Shown: positions 42,948-53,057, counted from the first letter of the stretch. The stretch: DNA of 53,957 nt from Clostridium sp. CAG:440 (GCA_000437215.1 FR898641.1:1-53957); one strand, 5' to 3'. Numbers and translations are program-made. The notes: generated by a model not told the origin, from the letters alone.

Positions 42948-44994
42948 TTATATTTCAATTCTTTTTAAAAATTTATCTTTTATTAAATTATAAAGTAATT
43001 CATTCTTTTCTTTTTCAAGTTTAGGATCATCCAAAATTATTTTCATAGCTATACTTTGAATTGCCTTTAGAGTAGGCATATCTTCAAAAAGATTTGCAAT
43101 TTTAAATTCTGGAATTCCATGTTGCATTGTTCCAAAAAAATCACCGGAACCACGAAGTTCTAAATCTTTTTGTGATATTACAAATCCATCGTTGGTGCTA
43201 CACATAACTTGCATTCTTTCTCTTATAGTTTTTCCATTCCCAGAATATTTTAAAATACAATATGATTGATATTTTCCTCTTCCAACTCTACCACGAAGCT
43301 GATGAAGCTGTGCAAGCCCAAATCTTTGGCTATCTTCTACAACCATAATGCTTGCATTTGGTACATCAACACCAACTTCTATTACAGTTGATGAAATTAA
43401 AATATCAATTTTTCCATTTTTGAATTTTTCCATTATTTCGTCTTTTTCTTTAGGTTTCATTTTACCATGAATATATTCTACTTTATATTCTTTAAATGTA
43501 TCTTCTTTGCATGTATTATATAATTCAATAACAGATTTTAAATCCATTTCTTCAGACTCTTCTACCAATGGACAAACAATATAGCACTGTCTTCCTTCAT
43601 TAATTTGTTTTTTTACAAAGTTATTAACTCTTTCTTCCAGTCCTTTTTTTACAGCAAATGTGTCTATTTTTTTTCTATTTGGTGGCAATTCATCAATTAT
43701 AGATATGTCTAAATCTCCATATAAAATAAGTGCAAGTGTTCTTGGAATAGGTGTTGCTGTCATTACTAATACATCTGGATTTTGTCCTTTCTCAACAATT
43801 TTTGTTCTTTGTTTTACACCAAATCTATGCTGCTCATCTGTTACTACAAGTCCTAAATTCTTAAATTTTACATTTTCTTCTATGATAGCATGTGTTCCAA
43901 TAAGAATATCTATTTCTCCGCTTTCAAGTCTTTCTAATAGTTCTTGTTTTTTCTTCTTTGTAATTGCTGATATTAATAGCTCACACTTTATTCCAAATTG
44001 ATTAAACATTTTTTTATAATTTTCTAAATGTTGTGTTGCTAAAATAGCAGTTGGCGCCATAATTGCTGCTTGATAACCGAGATTTTACTGCTTTGTATGC
44101 AGCAACCATAGAAACTACCGTTTTTCCTGATCCAACATCACCTTGCAAAAGTCTATTCATCGGCTTATCTGATTCCATATTATTATCTATTTCTTCTATA
44201 ACTCTTAGCTGAGCTTTTGTTAATTTAAATGGCAAAGTGTTAATAAATTCCGATATTTTTACTTCTTTATTAAACATAATTCCTTTTTCATTGTTTGTAT
44301 AATTATTTTTCAATTGTAAAAGAGCCAATTGCGTCGTTAATAATTCTTCAAAAACAAGTCTTTGTCTTGCCTTTTTAAATTCTTCAAAATCTTTTGGAAA
44401 ATGTATTTGTTTTATTGCAGAATTAATATCTAATAACTTATATTCCTGAATTAAGTATTCTGGCAATGTCTCATCTAAATTTCCATTCACTGTATTAATT
44501 CCATTTTCCATTATTTTTCTTAAAACATTTTGTGATAAATTGTATGTAAGAGGATATATAGGAATTATTTTACCTGTATTTGCATCTTTTCCTTCCTCAT
44601 CAAATACCGGCGAATTTATAATAACTTTTCCAAATGAATTATTTATTTTTCCATAAAATTTATATTTTTTTCCAACCTCAAACTTATTTTTTAAGTAACT
44701 TTGGTTAAACCATGTTGCAGTTGCCATCCCTGTGTCATCACGTATAAGTAATTTATACATTGTTTTTCCATGCATACGAATTTCTTGCATTCTACTTGCA
44801 ACCATGGCCTCAATTAATACTTCCTCACCATCTATGCATTCATATATTTTTTTTGGTATACTTCTATCTTCATAAGTTCTTGGAAAATAAGTAATTAAAT
44901 CTTCTAATGTGTTTATATTTAACTTATTTAATAGTTGAACCCTATTAGGTCCCACTCCTTTTATATATTTTACATCTTTATCTAATTCAACCAT
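42948..44994 (-). CDS. recG: ATP-dependent DNA helicase RecG, one +1 shift
   Basis: Joined over the CGG at 44077-44079 this is a 681-residue RecG of normal length. The N-terminal wedge domain (KYIKGVGPNRVQLLNKL, TWFNQSYLKNKFEVG) is followed by the helicase part: Walker A LLQGDVGSGKTVVSMVAAYKAVKS-G-YQAAIMAPTAILATQH, VVTDEQHRFGVKQR (DEQH box), TATPIPRTLALILYGD, and RGRVGRGKYQSYCIL. RecG remodels stalled forks. The start at 44994 follows AGGAG; an upstream in-frame extension only translates palindromic repeats and is rejected. Confidence 0.95.
44077..44079 (-). other. CGG +1 shift site, recG
   Basis: Codons are TCT CGG TTA in frame zero. Skipping C gives TCT GGT TAT (S-G-Y), restoring AVKSGYQAAIMAPTAILA. 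Confidence 0.92.
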
Positions 44995-45012
44995 TTTTTC
45001 TCCTATAAAAAA

Positions 45013-45076
45013 ATTGCCAACGGTTCCGGGTTTGTTTGGCAATTTATTGCCAATTAAACCCGGAACCGTTGGCAAT
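45013..45076. repeat. Two palindromic repeat units in inverted orientation
   Basis: The units (45013-45043 and 45046-45076) face each other and can pair over almost their whole length, making a long hairpin flanked by A and T runs. On the minus strand it can act as a terminator between the phosphoesterase gene and recG. The last 11 codons of the phosphoesterase reading frame (KIANGSGFNWQ) lie in the second unit. Confidence 0.85.
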
Positions 45077-45784
45077 TTTTGTGATGTTTAATACTTCAAA
45101 ATTTAGTCCATCACAGCTTACTAATTTAAAGTTAATTCCAAAATATTGACCTTCTACTGCGTCCTTTATTGAGCTGCCATGTAAATGCCCATAATAACAT
45201 CTTTTTATGTCATATTTTTGCATTAATTTTATGAATTCTGTTTCCTTATTTTTTGCTATATTTGTATTTGTTATTGGCGGATAATGCATAAATACTATTA
45301 TTTCTTCTTGGTTTTGCTTTTTTTGTATTGCATCTTTTAGTGATAATTCTAATCTTTGTATTTCTCTATTGTATATTTTTTTATCTTCTTCGTCTTCTGT
45401 TATGTTCCATCCTCTTGTTCCTGCTATTATGTAATTTTCAAATTTATAGCTGTTGTTATATACAAAGTCTATGTTGTTATAATTATTTTCTTGTAAGTAT
45501 TTTCTCATTTTAGAAAGTGTCCCCCACCAATAGTCGTGGTTTCCTTTTAGCATTAGTTTTTTCCCTGGCATGCTGTTTAAATACTCAAAGTCCATATCTG
45601 TGTCCTCTAAGTGCATTGCCCATGAAAAATCACCTGGTAATACAACTAAATCGTCATTTGTTACTTGTTTTACCCAGCTTTGTTTTATTTTTTTTTCATG
45701 ATTTTTCCAGTTTTCCCCAAAGATGTCCATTGGCTTATTTTCTTTAAATGCTAAGTGTAAATCCCCAATTGTATATATTGCCAT
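45044..45784 (-). CDS. Metallophosphoesterase
   Basis: This 246-residue protein has the calcineurin-like metal-binding motifs GDLHLAF (residues 7-13), VLPGDFSWAMHLED, LKGNHDYWWGTL, FMHYPPITNT and CYYGHLHGSS. The substrate is not known; relatives hydrolyse cyclic or other phosphodiesters. The reading frame continues into the palindromic repeat, which supplies the last 11 residues and the TAA, so the C-terminus has been altered by the repeat. An AAAGGAG site precedes the ATG. Confidence 0.92.
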   Translation of the reverse strand: MAIYTIGDLHLAFKENKPMDIFGENWKNHEKKIKQSWVKQVTNDDLVVLPGDFSWAMHLEDTDMDFEYLNSMPGKKLMLKGNHDYWWGTLSKMRKYLQENNYNNIDFVYNNSYKFENYIIAGTRGWNITEDEEDKKIYNREIQRLELSLKDAIQKKQNQEEIIVFMHYPPITNTNIAKNKETEFIKLMQKYDIKRCYYGHLHGSSIKDAVEGQYFGINFKLVSCDGLNFEVLNITKIANGSGFNWQ

Positions 45785-45904
45785 AAATTCTCCTTTCTTT
45801 TTATTATTTACTATCTAAATCATACCTTTATTAATAAAAATAATTTGTTATTTTTTTATTTACTTATAACATTTGTCTACCTTATTATTTTTTTGCTTTT
45901 TAGA

Positions 45905-46901
45905 TTAGTTACCTAATTTTAAATTTGGTATTGCATTTAAATTTAACTCGTCCCTTTTTCCTTCTATAAAATTATAATATCCTGCTGATGCTATCATTGC
46001 TGCATTGTCTGTACATAATTTTAAGTCTGGCATATATATTTTTATATTTTGTTCTTCAAGTTTTAAAAATTCATTTCTTATATAAGAATTTGCAGAAACT
46101 CCCCCTGCTAAAACTACTGCTTTTGAATTAGTTTGCTTTATTGCTTTTTGGATGTTTTCAATTAATACCTCTGTAACAGCTTTTTCAAAACTTGAACATA
46201 AATCTGCCTTATTTATATTGGGGGTTTTGTGGTTTAAATTTATAACTGCTGTTTTTATTCCACTAAAGCTAAAATCTAAATTTCCAAAATGTGTTTTTGG
46301 TAATTCAAATGAAGGTTTTCCGGTCTTTTGCTAGTTTGTCTACTTTAGGTCCACCAGGATAGCCAAGTCCTACTACTCTTGCAACTTTATCAAATGCCTC
46401 CCCTATTGCATCATCTCTTGTTTTCCCTAAAACTTCAAATTTTGTATAATCTTTAACATGCACTATTTGTGTATTTCCACCAGACATCATCATACATAAA
46501 AATGGTGGTTTTAATTCTTGGTGTGTAATATAATTTGCCGCAATATGCCCTTGAATATGATTTACACCAACTAGCGGTTTATTTATTGCAAAACTTAATG
46601 CTTTAGCATAAGATAGTCCTACTAATAGTGCACCAACTAATCCTGGTCCATATGTAGGAGTAATTGCATCTATATCGTTAAAATCTAATTTTGCCTCTTC
46701 CAGTGCTTTTTCTACGACTCGGGAAATTGCTTCTATATGATTTCTTGAGGCTATTTCCGGTACAACTCCTCCATATTTTTCATGTATTGGTATTTGTGTA
46801 TCTACTATGTTTGAAAGAATAATTCTTCCATTTTTTACAATGCTTGCTGCTGTTTCATCACAGCTTGATTCTATTCCAAGTGTTATTATATCTTTTTCCA
46901 T
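45905..46901 (-). CDS. tsaD: tRNA N6-adenosine threonylcarbamoyltransferase, one +1 shift
   Basis: Joined over the CGG at 46320-46322 this is a 331-residue TsaD of normal length. It begins ITLGIESSCDETAASIV; the metal-binding histidines lie in VVPEIASRNHIEAI, and MMSGGNTQIVHV and GEAFDKVARVVGLGYPGGPKVDKLAKD follow. After the shift GKPSFELPKTHFGNLDFSFSGIKTAV and VVLAGGVSANSYIRNEF appear, then CTDNAAMIASAGYYNF. TsaD completes t6A formation on tRNAs reading ANN codons and is usually essential. In frame zero the protein ends five codons after the CGG. Confidence 0.94.
46320..46322 (-). other. CGG +1 shift site, tsaD
   Basis: Codons are GAC CGG AAA in frame zero. Skipping C gives GAC GGA AAA (D-G-K), restoring KDGKPSFELP. 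Confidence 0.92.
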
Positions 46902-46915
46902 ATTTTATAATATTT

Positions 46916-46947
46916 TTTAGCTTTTGGCTGCTAAATTTTCCTCCTTT
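46916..46947 (-). promoter_or_regulatory. Ribosome binding site followed by a hairpin before tsaD
   Basis: AAAGGAGG (46940-46947) is separated from the tsaD ATG by a hairpin (TTTAGC / GCTAAA, 46916-46935). Folding reduces the 38-nt gap to about 18 nt or less. Confidence 0.45.
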
Positions 46948-46965
46948 TGCAACATTTTATTACAT

Positions 46966-47751
46966 TTAATAATTTATAATAGGAAGTCCAAATGCTGATA
47001 AACCAAGCTTTAATATTCCTGTTCCAACTACATCTAAAATTGGTGAAATTATAACTCCTGCAAGTCCAGTTATCCATATTACAACAAAAATTATATAAAA
47101 TATTTGCTCATTGTTTATGAAAAATTGTTTTGCTTTTAATGGCAAAAATGGCATTATTATTTTTGATCCATCAAGTGGTGGTAAAGGTATTAGGTTAAAT
47201 AATCCCAATCCCAAGTTTATGGTTATAATTGATATTAATATTTGTAATACTATTTTTATTGTTTGGTCTGTTACCATTAATCCCATTTGATTTCCTATAA
47301 ACACTATTGAAGAATTTGTAGTTTTTAATGTTATACAAGTAATAATTGTAAAAATAATTGCAAGTAAAAAATTCATCAATGGTCCTGCAAATGATACTAT
47401 TGCTTCTCCCTTTTCCATAGATATTTTTCTTGAATAATTTCTTGGATTTACATGTACTGGTTTTCCCCATCCAAACCCAGCAACAAGTAGCAATAATGAA
47501 CCAATTGGGTCTAAATGATCAAAGGGATTTAAGCTTAGTCTTCCTTCTCTTCTTGGTGTATCATCTCCTAATTTGTCTGCTGCAAATGCATGTGCAAATT
47601 CATGAAATGTAATTGCTATTAATACTCCTGGTATTGTTAATACCAATGCTAGTAAAGCACCTTCTACAGTTGCATATTGATATATTGTTCTTATTACCAT
47701 TAAGCCTAAAATTACATATATTATTCTTTTGTCAAATGAAAAATTAAACAT
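46966..47751 (-). CDS. Site-2 protease family (M50) membrane protein
   Basis: This 261-residue protein has about six hydrophobic segments and the zinc-protease motif ITFHEFAHAFAADKLGDDTP (HExxH, about residues 46-65), plus the second metal site NLIPLPPLDGSKI. Such rhomboid-like M50 proteins cleave within the membrane; the substrate here is unknown. An AAGGAG site precedes the ATG. Confidence 0.92.
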   Translation of the reverse strand: MFNFSFDKRIIYVILGLMVIRTIYQYATVEGALLALVLTIPGVLIAITFHEFAHAFAADKLGDDTPRREGRLSLNPFDHLDPIGSLLLLVAGFGWGKPVHVNPRNYSRKISMEKGEAIVSFAGPLMNFLLAIIFTIITCITLKTTNSSIVFIGNQMGLMVTDQTIKIVLQILISIITINLGLGLFNLIPLPPLDGSKIIMPFLPLKAKQFFINNEQIFYIIFVVIWITGLAGVIISPILDVVGTGILKLGLSAFGLPIINY

Positions 47752-47807
47752 AAATATTTTCTCCTTATTAATTTAAAAGGGGATATACATCCCCTTACAT
47801 CTATTTA

Positions 47808-49313
47808 TTAATTTAAAGGTTTCATTGTTGGGAATAGCAATACATCTCTGATTGATGCAGAATCTGTTAATAACATTATTAATCTGTCTACTCCTATTCC
47901 AAGTCCGCCTGTTGGAGGCATTCCATATTCTAATGCTTGAATAAAGTCTTCATCCATCATTCCAGCCTCTTCATCTCCTGCTTCTCTAGCTTCTACTTGT
48001 TTTTTAAATCTTTCATATTGATCTATTGGGTCATTTAGCTCTGAAAATGCATTTCCATATTCACGTCCTCCAATAAATACTTCAAACCTTTCTGTTAAAC
48101 GTGGATCTGATGCTTTTCTTTTTGCAAGTGGTGATATTTCTACTGGATAATCATATATGAATGTTGGTTGAATTAATGTTTTTTCTACATATTCATCAAA
48201 AAATAAACTAATAACATCTCCTCTTGTTTGCTTTGTTTCATCTGGTATTTCTATTCCTTTTTCTTTTGCAAGTGCAACAGCTTCTTCGTTAGTTTCTATT
48301 TGGTTAAAGTCTATTCCACATGCTTCTTTTATTGAGTCTATCATTGTTATTCTTTTCCAACCTGGTGCTAAGTCTATTTCATTTCCTTGATATGTTACTT
48401 TTGTTGTTCCTAAAACTTCCATACTGCATCTTGTAAATATTTCTTCTGTCATATTCATCATATCATTATAATCTTGGTATGCAGCATATAATTCTAATTC
48501 TGTAAATTCTGGGTTATGTCTTATGTCCATTCCTTCATTTCTAAATACTCTACCCATTTCGTATACCTTGTCCATACCACCTACTATTAATCTTTTTAGG
48601 TTAAGTTCTAATGCTATTCTTAAATACATTGGTATATCTAATGCATTATGGTGTGTTATAAATGGTCTTGCTGTTGCTCCACCTGATATTGTATTTAATA
48701 TAGGTGTTTCAACTTCCAAATAACCTTTTTCATCTAATATGTTTCTTATTGTTCTTATTATTTTGCTTCTTGTTTCAAAACTCTTTTTTACCTCAGGGTT
48801 TACTATTAAATCTACATATCTTTGTCTATAACGCAAGTCTGGATCCTTTAAACCATGGAATTTTTCAGGTAATGGTCTTAATGATTTTGAAAGTAATGTT
48901 ACCTCTTTTGCATGTACTGATATTTCTTCTGTTCTTGTTTTAAATACAAATCCAGTAATTCCAATTATATCACCAATGTCATATGTTTTAAATAATTTGT
49001 AACTTTCTTCTCCTAAATCGTTTATACTTACATAGCTTTGGATTTTTTCATCACTATCTTGTATTGTACAAAATGAAGCTTTTCCCATTATTCTTTTTGC
49101 AATTATTCTTCCTGTTACTGTTACATCCTTTTCTTCAAATTTTTCATAATTGGATTTTATTTCTCCTGCTGTGTTTGTTCTATTAAATTTTGTTATTTCA
49201 AATGGATTTTTTCCTTGTTCTTGTAAGTCTTTTAATTTATCTCTTCTTATTTGCATTAAATGATTTAAATCTAATTCTTCTACTTCATTATTGTTGTTTT
49301 GATTTTCTTGCAT
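47808..49313 (-). CDS. lysS: Lysyl-tRNA synthetase (class II)
   Basis: This 501-residue enzyme has an OB-fold anticodon-binding domain (VTVTGRIIAKRIMGKASFCTIQD), motif 2 (GRVFRNEGMDIRHNPEFTELELY) and motif 3 (GMPPTGGLGIGVDRLIMLLTD). Length is standard. An AAAGGAG site precedes the ATG. The M50 gene follows after 56 bp. Confidence 0.97.
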   Translation of the reverse strand: MQENQNNNNEVEELDLNHLMQIRRDKLKDLQEQGKNPFEITKFNRTNTAGEIKSNYEKFEEKDVTVTGRIIAKRIMGKASFCTIQDSDEKIQSYVSINDLGEESYKLFKTYDIGDIIGITGFVFKTRTEEISVHAKEVTLLSKSLRPLPEKFHGLKDPDLRYRQRYVDLIVNPEVKKSFETRSKIIRTIRNILDEKGYLEVETPILNTISGGATARPFITHHNALDIPMYLRIALELNLKRLIVGGMDKVYEMGRVFRNEGMDIRHNPEFTELELYAAYQDYNDMMNMTEEIFTRCSMEVLGTTKVTYQGNEIDLAPGWKRITMIDSIKEACGIDFNQIETNEEAVALAKEKGIEIPDETKQTRGDVISLFFDEYVEKTLIQPTFIYDYPVEISPLAKRKASDPRLTERFEVFIGGREYGNAFSELNDPIDQYERFKKQVEAREAGDEEAGMMDEDFIQALEYGMPPTGGLGIGVDRLIMLLTDSASIRDVLLFPTMKPLN

Positions 49314-49390
49314 TTCTAATTTCTCCTTTTTTTATAATTTTACTTGTATATTATATAGTAATTTATGGAAAAAGTAAAGAAATAATACAT

Positions 49391-49456
49391 AAAAAAACAC
49401 TATAACTTTAAAATATAAACAAGTTGTTTTATATTTAACTTTATAGTGTTTTATTT
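49391..49456 (-). terminator. Terminator after the coiled-coil gene
   Basis: AAAACACTATAA pairs with TTATAGTGTTTT, and an inner AAATATAAA/TTTATATTT stem extends the hairpin. U-runs flank both sides. Confidence 0.75.
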
Positions 49457-49494
49457 TATCATTTTATTTTTATTTCGTTTTTATTATTTTTTCT

Positions 49495-49953
49495 TTATGC
49501 TCTTATTTGCATATTTAGATTGTCTTTTAATATTTTTAACATTTCTGCTTGTAAATATAGTATTTGTGCTATGTTGTTTGAGTCAATTCTTCTTTGTTCT
49601 TCTGTTTTGTCTAGCCTTCCTTCTGATTTGTATTCTCTGTTTTCTAATGAATCCATGTTTTCTTCTAATTTGTCCATCCTAGCTTCTAATAAATCCATTC
49701 TTTCTTCTAGTTTGTCCATTCTAATTTCTAATATTTCCATTCTTTCTTCCAGTTTGCCCATCCTAGTTTCTAATGTTTCCATTCTTTCTTCCAGTTTGCC
49801 CATCCTAATTTCTAATGAATCCATTCTTTCTTCTAGTTTTTCCATCTTAATTTCTAATGTTTCCATTCTTTCTTCCAGCCTATCTACTTTTTCTTCTAGT
49901 CTCCCTAGCCTTGCTTGTATGTCTAATAAAAGTTCTAATATTTTTTCTTCCAT
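49495..49953 (-). CDS. Coiled-coil protein with six 14-residue repeats
   Basis: This 152-residue protein is a long heptad coiled coil. The block LEERMETLEIKMEK recurs six times with small changes at 14-residue spacing (residues 26-109), so the DNA (49627-49878) is a 42-bp tandem repeat. The end (NNIAQILYLQAEMLKILKDNLNMQIRA) is a separate helix. Similar proteins in Firmicutes are unassigned. Repeat number may vary between strains. A TTAGGAGG site precedes the ATG. Confidence 0.82.
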   Translation of the reverse strand: MEEKILELLLDIQARLGRLEEKVDRLEERMETLEIKMEKLEERMDSLEIRMGKLEERMETLETRMGKLEERMEILEIRMDKLEERMDLLEARMDKLEENMDSLENREYKSEGRLDKTEEQRRIDSNNIAQILYLQAEMLKILKDNLNMQIRA

Positions 49954-50069
49954 TGCTTATACCTCCTAATTTAAAGATTTAAATTACCATTATCTTTTAC
50001 GATAACTTCTTTTTGAATAAAAATTATTTTTATGTTTATACATAAGTTGTTTTGATTTAAAAAAATTGA

Positions 50070-50122
50070 AATAAAAATTCTAGATAAAATATGCCATTAT
50101 ATTAACATGTTTTATCTAGAAT
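50070..50122 (-). terminator. Terminator after the large prepilin-like gene
   Basis: ATTCTAGATAAAA pairs perfectly with TTTTATCTAGAAT across a 20-nt loop, and on the minus strand a T-rich tract follows. Confidence 0.65.
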
Positions 50123-50160
50123 TGCAATAGATTAATTTATTAAATTATTTATTTCTAGTA

Positions 50161-52249
50161 CTATGAACAAAGGATCATGCGAAATGAACCACCTATGTAA
50201 GAAATACCTGCATAGTAATAGAAAGCAAACATACCTGTTCCAGTATTATTGAAATGGTCTCCACGTAGAAAAAAAGGATAACTAGTGTTAGGGAAGTAAG
50301 AAAGCACTTTATTTCCTGTGCCATTATTCCATGAAGTAAAACCTGTATAACTTGTTGATGTTTCAAATATTGCATCACCTTTTTTGATAGTGTTACCTGT
50401 TGATAGAAGATTATAGCTATCACTTTCTGATGTTCCTGATGCTGTATATACTGTTTTATATTTTGTACTTGTAGATTGTTCATCTCCATCTCCGTATAAA
50501 TCTCCTGATGCAATTCCTCCATTAGTTGATAAATTAGAAGCACTACTTCCGTAATTTACATATGATGCAACATATTCCCAAGAACCACCTCTTAAGTCAT
50601 ATACTCCATAAGGATTATTGGTTGTACTTTGTCCGTAATTTATACTGTATATATTTGTTTGTGTGTTTGTTCCTCCTGTGTAATAATTATCTGAACTATT
50701 TTTTCCTACATCATATCCATTTGTACCATATTTACTATATGCTAAATATACTGTTGCTCCCCATTCACTATTTTTTGCCATATGGCTTCCTAAATTTTCT
50801 GCTGATACACTCTCTCCAAATGTTGCTAATTTTGCATATTTAAATTGGTCTTTTATTTTCATATCTCTTAATGCAGATACTCCTGGCATAACAGATATTG
50901 TTGCTTCTGTTACATTTCCATCTGAATCTTTTGTTTTTGTCCCTGTTGCTTCAAATTTTCCTACCCATATTCCAGAAAGTTCTCTGTCCCAGCCTCCATT
51001 TGCAAAATTATTTGATGAATCATTTATAAATGCGGGATGTACTAGCCATTTTTCTGTTCCAGCACCAACTTCAGTTGGATCAGATGTTATTTCTCCACTA
51101 TCAGTTGAATTTAAGAATATGTTTTGACCATTTTCATATTTTACAAATGCTACATCTATTTTCCCATACTGTGTTTTATTTGTTGTAGTTGTTGTATAAT
51201 TGCTATCTGTATAATAGGTTATTTTATATGCATATCTTGGGATCCATACCCACATGCTTCCATCAGCAGTTATTGCGTTTGCCCAGTTATTAGTTGTATT
51301 TGCTCCTTCTGCAACTACTCCTATATATCTTATTGGGGTCATATTACCTTTTAACTTTGGTTCATTTACATTTGAGTTTCCATAACTATACCATTGTGAT
51401 GGTTCTGGATTATAAATTTTTTCCCAGCATTCTGGTGAATCGGCAGAATTAGTTTCCTTTTTTTGTATTTCACTTTCATTTCCAGCTACATCTACAACTT
51501 TTACATCATATTTCCCAGGCTCACTAACTACAAAATAATCCTTTTCAGTTTTCTCCCAATTTTCCGCACCATCTTTTTTATAAAAAACTTGGCCCTTGTT
51601 AACATAGCCTCCATATTTTATATCACTTACAATAAACTTCCATGAATTTGCATCTAAAGACATAGTCTCTATATTGCCTATTTGCGGGCTTTCAGTATTT
51701 TTATCTTCATATTCTACATTATAAAACCCATCTGGAAGTTCATCTAAAGTATAATACATTTTATTTTTATACTTTAATCCTTTTTCACTAATAACCTTTC
51801 TTTGTTTTATATTAACAAAAAAGCCTTGTTTAGTTCCCTCAACACCTAATTTTTGTAATAAATCATTAGAATAAAACTTAAAATCATCTTTATTGTTTCC
51901 CATAATTTTCTCAATGTCATCTTTTATTACACCATAGCCACTTATACTATCTCCTAAATCTTGTATTCCTAAAGTTGTATTTTCACCATTACTTTCACCG
52001 TTTTCCAGAATATGTTGTTTCATCTACTATAACACTTCCGCCATTTGTATATTTATCATATAATTCATTTACATGTGTTTGCATTATTTTTAGTTCTGCT
52101 GTAAATGTTGTCATTTTAGTGTTATCTATTGCTTCTATTCCAGAATATGTAGCAACTGTAGCTAAAATAAGCAACACTACAATTGTTACAACAAGTGCCA
52201 CTAGTGTTATGCCCGAATTACTTTTAATATTCAAAGTTTTACTTTTCAT
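50161..52249 (-). CDS. Large prepilin-like protein with a C-type-lectin/FGE-like end, one +1 shift
   Basis: Joined over the CGG at 51998-52000 this is a 695-residue secreted protein. It starts with a prepilin-type signal (NSGITLVALVVTIVVLLILATVATYSGIEAIDN), preceded by a GGAGG site. A middle part carries a KYGGYVNKGQVFYKKDG...GKYDVKVVDVAGNES segment like a beta-sandwich. The C-terminal third (GGWDRELSGIWVGKFEATG ... NPYGVYDLRGGSWEYVASYVN ... FFLRGDHFNNTGTGMFAFYYY ... GSFRMIL) resembles the formylglycine-generating-enzyme / C-type lectin fold. In frame zero translation stops right after the CGG. The last 39 codons look like a variable region of a diversity-generating retroelement target. Confidence 0.85.
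50164..50280 (-). other. Candidate variable region
   Basis: The last 39 codons before the stop contain runs of NNY codons (GAC CAT TTC AAT AAT; TTC TAT TAC TAT; ATT TCT TAC) between conserved LRG, GTGMFAF and GSFRMIL segments. Several C-ending codons are unusual for this genome. This fits adenine-directed mutagenesis of AAY codons, but no template repeat or reverse transcriptase is in the window. Confidence 0.4.
51998..52000 (-). other. CGG +1 shift site, large prepilin-like gene
   Basis: Codons are AAA CGG TGA: frame zero stops at once. Skipping C gives AAA GGT GAA (K-G-E) and joins the signal-bearing N-terminus to the 620-residue remainder. Confidence 0.88.
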
Positions 52250-52274
52250 TTGTTTCCTCCAACTTAATTTATAA

Positions 52275-52940
52275 TTAAATTTTTCTTGCAATAAGAGCTT
52301 TAATTTTAATTCCTTGCTCAGAAAACATTTTTTCATGTTCAGTTTCTATGTTTTTTCCTTCAAAAATATCTTCTTTATGTAAGTCATAAGTTATTTTTTC
52401 TATTTCAAAACCTGATTCTTTAAAATATGTTAAACTACTTTCAAAAAGTCCATCATCATCTGTTTTAAAATATATTTTTCCATTAACACTTAAAAATTCT
52501 TTATATTTTTCTAATTGTCTTGTATGTGTTAACCTCTTTTTTCTGTGTTTTCCTTTTGGCCAAGGATTACAAAAATTTATGTAAATTCTTTCAATGTTAT
52601 CTTTAGCCTCTAGTATTAATAATATTCTTTCTATATCAAACCTTGTAATAATAACATTTTGTGGTTCTATGTTTTTATTTAAATATTCTTCTTCAATATT
52701 TCTTTTAGCTAACCCTAGCATTGCATCTACTAAATCTATAGCAATATAATTTATATTCAAATTTGAACTTGCAAGTTTTGATATAAATTGGCCTTTTCCA
52801 CATCCTAATTCCAAATGAATTGGATTATCTTGATTTTTAAAATGTTCTTTCCATTTTCCCTTCCACTTTTCTGGTTCATCTTCATAAAATGTACTTGCTT
52901 CTAACTCTGGTCTTGCCCATTTTTTGTATCTTATTCTCAT
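52275..52940 (-). CDS. trmB: tRNA (guanine-N7)-methyltransferase
   Basis: This 221-residue SAM enzyme makes m7G46 in tRNA. It has HLELGCGKGQFISKLASSN (SAM loop), YIAIDLVDAMLGLAKRNIEE, IYINFCNPWPKGKHRKKRLTHTRQLEKYKEFL (the PWPKxxHxxxR family signature) and FKTDDDGLFESSL. Length is typical. It lies upstream of the prepilin-like gene on the same strand. Confidence 0.96.
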   Translation of the reverse strand: MRIRYKKWARPELEASTFYEDEPEKWKGKWKEHFKNQDNPIHLELGCGKGQFISKLASSNLNINYIAIDLVDAMLGLAKRNIEEEYLNKNIEPQNVIITRFDIERILLILEAKDNIERIYINFCNPWPKGKHRKKRLTHTRQLEKYKEFLSVNGKIYFKTDDDGLFESSLTYFKESGFEIEKITYDLHKEDIFEGKNIETEHEKMFSEQGIKIKALIARKI

Positions 52941-53022
52941 TTTTTAAGGTCCTTCCATAATTTTCGAATTTATTATATTCTAATTACGTTTTTTTTGCAA
53001 TACCTTATTTAAAATCAAATCC

Positions 53023-53051
53023 TTGATTTGTCAATTATTATGTTATATAAT
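53023..53051 (+). promoter_or_regulatory. SigA promoter placed for leaderless rluD mRNA
   Basis: TTGATT (53023-53028), 17-bp spacer and TATAAT (53046-53051). The ATG at 53058 starts six bases after the -10 box, the same geometry as at 5726. Confidence 0.75.
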
Positions 53052-53057
53052 TTTAAT

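Noticed and set aside
44995..45075. N-terminal extension of RecG
   Set aside because: The extra residues come from the repeat pair; the MVELDK start has AGGAG and matches the family.
3227..45076. CRISPR array
   Set aside because: The palindromic units occur singly or in pairs with 2-bp spacing and in both orientations, with no regular spacers and no cas genes.
49520..49969. Plus-strand ORF of 149 codons over the coiled-coil gene
   Set aside because: It is the antisense shadow of the 42-bp repeats; the minus-strand reading has heptads and a ribosome binding site.
50193..50543. ORF of 116 codons on the minus strand
   Set aside because: It overlaps the prepilin-like gene in another frame and has no family features.
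51998..52003. UGA recoding (for example selenocysteine) at CGG-TGA in the prepilin-like gene
   Set aside because: Only two of twelve sites have UGA after CGG, the downstream protein is in the +1 frame, and no SECIS-like element or other in-frame UGA was seen.
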